Of a DNA stretch of 37,520 nucleotides, positions 34,899-37,520 are shown piece after piece. How positions within the stretch are numbered: the stretch's first letter is position 1; each line of letters opens with the position of its first letter. The position numbers and the translations under genes are program-made. Origin of the DNA: Aeromonas taiwanensis (GTDB lineage: Bacteria; Pseudomonadota; Gammaproteobacteria; Enterobacterales; Aeromonadaceae); the NCBI RefSeq assembly GCF_000820165.1, contig NZ_CDDD01000011.1, positions 1 to 37,520 of the forward strand, read 5' to 3'. The notes under the pieces were generated by a model. It saw only the letters and a list, made by a program, of their open reading frames with translations. It ran no database searches and was not told the origin of the DNA.

Positions 34899-37520
34899 TT
34901 ATCCGTGGTTCAGCAGATTGCCTTGCTGCTGCAGCTCGTCGAGATGCAGCCCTGTGGAGCCCTGCAACATGACCAGATCCTGGAAGCCGGCTTCCCCCGT
35001 TGCCCCGTCCCTGTCCACGCTGATAATGGTACTGCCATCCTCCTCTCGCACCGCCAGGTAGTCGGACAGGTCGCTGCCCGATGCATCCTGGAACAGATCC
35101 CTTAGATCCAGCACGTCTCCCCCCTGTGCCAGGCTGGCGCTGTTGAAATCGAGGATGGTATCCAGCCCCCCTTCATGGCTGAAAGCAAAGGTGTCGCTCC
35201 CGGCTCCGCCGACCAGAACGTCGCTGCCGGCCAGCCCGTTCAGGGTGTCGTTGCCATCGCCGCCCACCAGACCGTCGTCACCATCCGTCCCCGACAATAT
35301 CTGGTCCGCCAGAATGGCGTGGTAGCTGACAGTCGTGCCGCCATCTTGCTCTTGCGCCATCTGGAAGCCGGCTGCCGTGTAGGTGCCTTGCAACTGGATC
35401 TCGCTGAGGTGGGTACCATCATCGATGGTCAGCACGCCGCCGCTCGCGGTGGCGTTGCTGATATAGCTGATCGTTGCGTTCCCGAGGTCGGCCAGCTCGA
35501 ACTTATCCCCTGCGTTGAAGCCAGAGACGGTACCGGTGAAGTCGGCGGCCTGTGCCAGCCTGAGCGTGCCATCCCCTTCTTCGGCAAAGCGGGTGTCGAG
35601 GCTCGACCCAGCAGCGTAAGCCAGCGTGGCCATGCCGCTGATCAAGGCGTGGCCGGTACCGCTGACAGCCGCGTTCAAAGTTAGATTGCCGCCATTGGCC
35701 CACAGCAGGCCGCTGTTGTCGAGCCCGCTGTTGATGACCAGACCACCGGTTCCGGTTGCAGCCAGCAAGCCGGAGTTGACGATGAGCTCATCGCCGGTGT
35801 CGATCACCAGAGCATGGCTGCCATCGGCAAGGATGCTGCCTGCGTTGTTCAATATCAGCTGCCCGGCGCCGAGTTGACCTGCACCGCGGATACTGTTGTC
35901 GATGTTGAACAGGACGGTATCGGCGCTGCCACCGAAAAATGCATTGTGGTCGCTGTCGGAGAGCACCAGCTGCCCGCCGCCACTCAGGCTGGCACCGCGG
36001 AACAGGATCTCCAGGCTGGCGCCGCTGTCGTGGCTGCCAAGGGCAATAATCCCTTCGTTGATGAGGCTGCCCCCAAACGGCATGATGGCCCCGTCATCTA
36101 TGGTGAGGGTATCGCCATTGCGGGTCACCGGATCGACGTTGAACTCGAAGTTCGCCTCGCCGAGCAACGCCCCATCGACCCCCTTGATCGTGATGCTCTG
36201 GCCCTCACCAATGCTGATCACCGCATTGCCATCGGCGTCATTGCTTATTTGCACGTTTGCCATGCTGGTGACGCCGGTAAAGCCGATCAGATCCAGCCTG
36301 TCGTTGGCGACGTCGAAGTTGTAGATGACGTTGTTGCCGATGGGTTGGGCGAACACGAACTGATCCGCACCGGATGAGCCGGTCAGGTTGTCATCTTGCG
36401 ACAGGGCGAAGATGGGGGAGCCCGGGGCATAGGCCTCGACGTTGTCGGCAATATAGACACTGCCCGTGCTGCCGTCTGCGTTTATCCAGCTCATGTTGAC
36501 GTCTATTACCAGGGCGCCGGCAAAGTCAGCTGGACTGGTGACGGTGAGGCTGGATGGATCGTCGGTAACCACCGTCCAACTGCCATCATTGTTACGGCTG
36601 CCTTCGCTGAAAATCCAGCCGGCGGGGACGCCGCTAAGGGTGATGGTGACGGAACCTGAGATGGCCTCCGCTGGGCTGGTCAACGCTAGGTTAATGGGCT
36701 CTCCGGCAATGCCCGCTGGTGCCAAACCGGTTTGAACTTGGCCTGTTGCACCACTGGCTACATTGCCAGCGCCATCCACCACATTAGTGCCAGAATTGAA
36801 GTCCAGTCGAACGGTATTCGTGTTTCCCTCAGCTCCATTATTGTAGGAAACGTGGACTGCATAAACGGAGGAGGATAGAGATGTGATGGAGTCTATCTTC
36901 ACGTTTCCACCACCACCACCGTTTCGAACAACGCTGAAATCAGTAGCGTCCACTCCTGTCACTGCTTCACCAAAGTTAACGATGTAGTCGATAAACCCAC
37001 CATTACCGCTTGGTGCATAGGTGTTGATCGTAATGGTTGGGGTGGGAGCGGTGGTGTCATCTGCCACCGCTACCACATTCAGACTGATCGTGGCCACCGT
37101 GCTGCTAGCCCCTTGTGGGTCTGTGACGGTGAAGGCGATGTTGCGCTGAGTGGTATCCGGCGTATCCGAGGTGTTGTTGAACTTCACTGTCGCCAGAGCT
37201 GCTTCGAATTGTGCCTCGGTTGGCGTGTGTCCGGCGATAGCCGTCAGCGTCAGGACGACATTGCCACCTATGTTGCTGACAGAGCCCTGTATGTCGGCGG
37301 TGTTGGTAAACAGCAGTTGATCACCAGCCTTGGTGTTGGTGATAGTCACCGCAATCGATTGAGGTCTGATGTGATCCAGATCGACGATAGCGGCCGCACT
37401 CAGCAGCGTGACGTCGTTGGTTGGTGTATCCGGGCCGCTCAACTCGGTAAAGGTGGTGGTACCACTTTGGGTGATGTTGAGCGTCGGGGTATCGTTGGCA
37501 CCGTTGATGGTGATGTCGAT
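34899..37520 (-). CDS. RTX / type I-secreted adhesin-like protein (C-terminal part, cut by right edge)
   Basis: The minus strand is open from 37520 to a stop at 34899, giving the last 873 residues of a larger protein; the N-terminus is outside the window. From the edge inward: VCBS/cadherin-like repeats (DITINGANDTPTLNI, VTLTAIAGHTPTEAQFEAAL, FTVTDPQGASSTVATISLNV), a Gly-rich Ig-like repeat, a beta-helix-like section with GGQLVLSDSDHN and NNAGSILADGS, then RTX Ca2+-binding nonapeptides (GGDGNDTLNG, GGAGSDTFAF) and a VCA0849-type type I secretion signal (DVLDLRDLF to GNLLNHG). Such proteins are exported by TolC-linked type I systems and act in adhesion or biofilm. The frame continues above TTG 37442, so no start lies here. 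Confidence 0.85.
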   Translation of the reverse strand: MDITINGANDTPTLNITQSGTTTFTELSGPDTPTNDVTLLSAAAIVDLDHIRPQSIAVTITNTKAGDQLLFTNTADIQGSVSNIGGNVVLTLTAIAGHTPTEAQFEAALATVKFNNTSDTPDTTQRNIAFTVTDPQGASSTVATISLNVVAVADDTTAPTPTITINTYAPSGNGGFIDYIVNFGEAVTGVDATDFSVVRNGGGGGNVKIDSITSLSSSVYAVHVSYNNGAEGNTNTVRLDFNSGTNVVDGAGNVASGATGQVQTGLAPAGIAGEPINLALTSPAEAISGSVTITLSGVPAGWIFSEGSRNNDGSWTVVTDDPSSLTVTSPADFAGALVIDVNMSWINADGSTGSVYIADNVEAYAPGSPIFALSQDDNLTGSSGADQFVFAQPIGNNVIYNFDVANDRLDLIGFTGVTSMANVQISNDADGNAVISIGEGQSITIKGVDGALLGEANFEFNVDPVTRNGDTLTIDDGAIMPFGGSLINEGIIALGSHDSGASLEILFRGASLSGGGQLVLSDSDHNAFFGGSADTVLFNIDNSIRGAGQLGAGQLILNNAGSILADGSHALVIDTGDELIVNSGLLAATGTGGLVINSGLDNSGLLWANGGNLTLNAAVSGTGHALISGMATLAYAAGSSLDTRFAEEGDGTLRLAQAADFTGTVSGFNAGDKFELADLGNATISYISNATASGGVLTIDDGTHLSEIQLQGTYTAAGFQMAQEQDGGTTVSYHAILADQILSGTDGDDGLVGGDGNDTLNGLAGSDVLVGGAGSDTFAFSHEGGLDTILDFNSASLAQGGDVLDLRDLFQDASGSDLSDYLAVREEDGSTIISVDRDGATGEAGFQDLVMLQGSTGLHLDELQQQGNLLNHG

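Noticed and set aside
37440..37442. TTG as start of the RTX protein
   Set aside because: The frame remains open and domain-like up to the window edge, so the gene is simply truncated by the window.

Overview
The window is G+C-rich (about the low 60s percent by eye), densely coded gammaproteobacterial chromosome. The best guess is Aeromonas. Reasons: enterobacterial/vibrio-like versions of fadIJ, fadD, yaeQ and a complete his operon with a polyhistidine leader peptide; an ExeM-type extracellular nuclease; a 46-residue membrane peptide of the TIGR02808 type; and the gene order yoaA-tsaB-slp-fadD-rnd. The genus call is inference from gene content; no rRNA or other marker lies in the window. No tRNA, rRNA, CRISPR array, transposase or prophage gene was seen.

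Layout. 1-2899 (minus): a MoxR AAA+ ATPase, DUF58, DUF4381 and VWA (BatA-like) operon running off the left edge. 3045-6594 (plus): fadI-fadJ with a candidate FadR operator and a strong terminator. 6638-8613 (plus): a tiny membrane protein, yaeQ and an AEC-family permease. 8614-8730: an untranslated gap with nested hairpins. 8753-13089 (minus): a metal/siderophore-type ABC importer (binding protein, permease, ATPase) followed by an MFS transporter, with a Fur-box-like promoter. 13090-13610: a 521-base divergent intergenic region with a 263-base segment bounded by 30-base imperfect inverted repeats and rich in internal hairpins. 13611-16829 (plus): large ExeM-like secreted nuclease with two Calx-beta-like repeats. 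17034-17573 (minus): glycine-zipper envelope protein. 17906-19531 (plus): fatty-acid-CoA ligase. 19555-27140 (minus): hisL-hisG-D-C-B-H-A-F-IE, with a second, diverged copy of the hisIE 3' end just before the terminator. 27305-34817 (plus): small hydrophilic protein, yoaA, tsaB, slp-type lipoprotein, alpha/beta hydrolase, fadD, rnd. 34899-37520 (minus): C-terminal part of a large RTX/type I-secreted adhesin-like protein, cut by the right edge.

How the parts work together. Fatty-acid use recurs: FadD and a second acyl-CoA ligase activate acids, and FadJ/FadI carry out hydration, dehydrogenation and thiolysis. The his genes form one translationally coupled attenuated operon. The ABC genes plus MFS gene look like an iron-controlled uptake/efflux unit. 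ExeM and the RTX protein are exported proteins likely to act outside the cell.

The items most worth a second look are the displaced or duplicated hisIE tail (19595-19705), the 263-base inverted-repeat element upstream of exeM with mutually exclusive pairings, the nested hairpin in the 8.6 kb convergent gap, and a 20-residue insertion beside the metal-binding MDE motif of HisB. No wholly new gene system is evident; most genes belong to recognised families.
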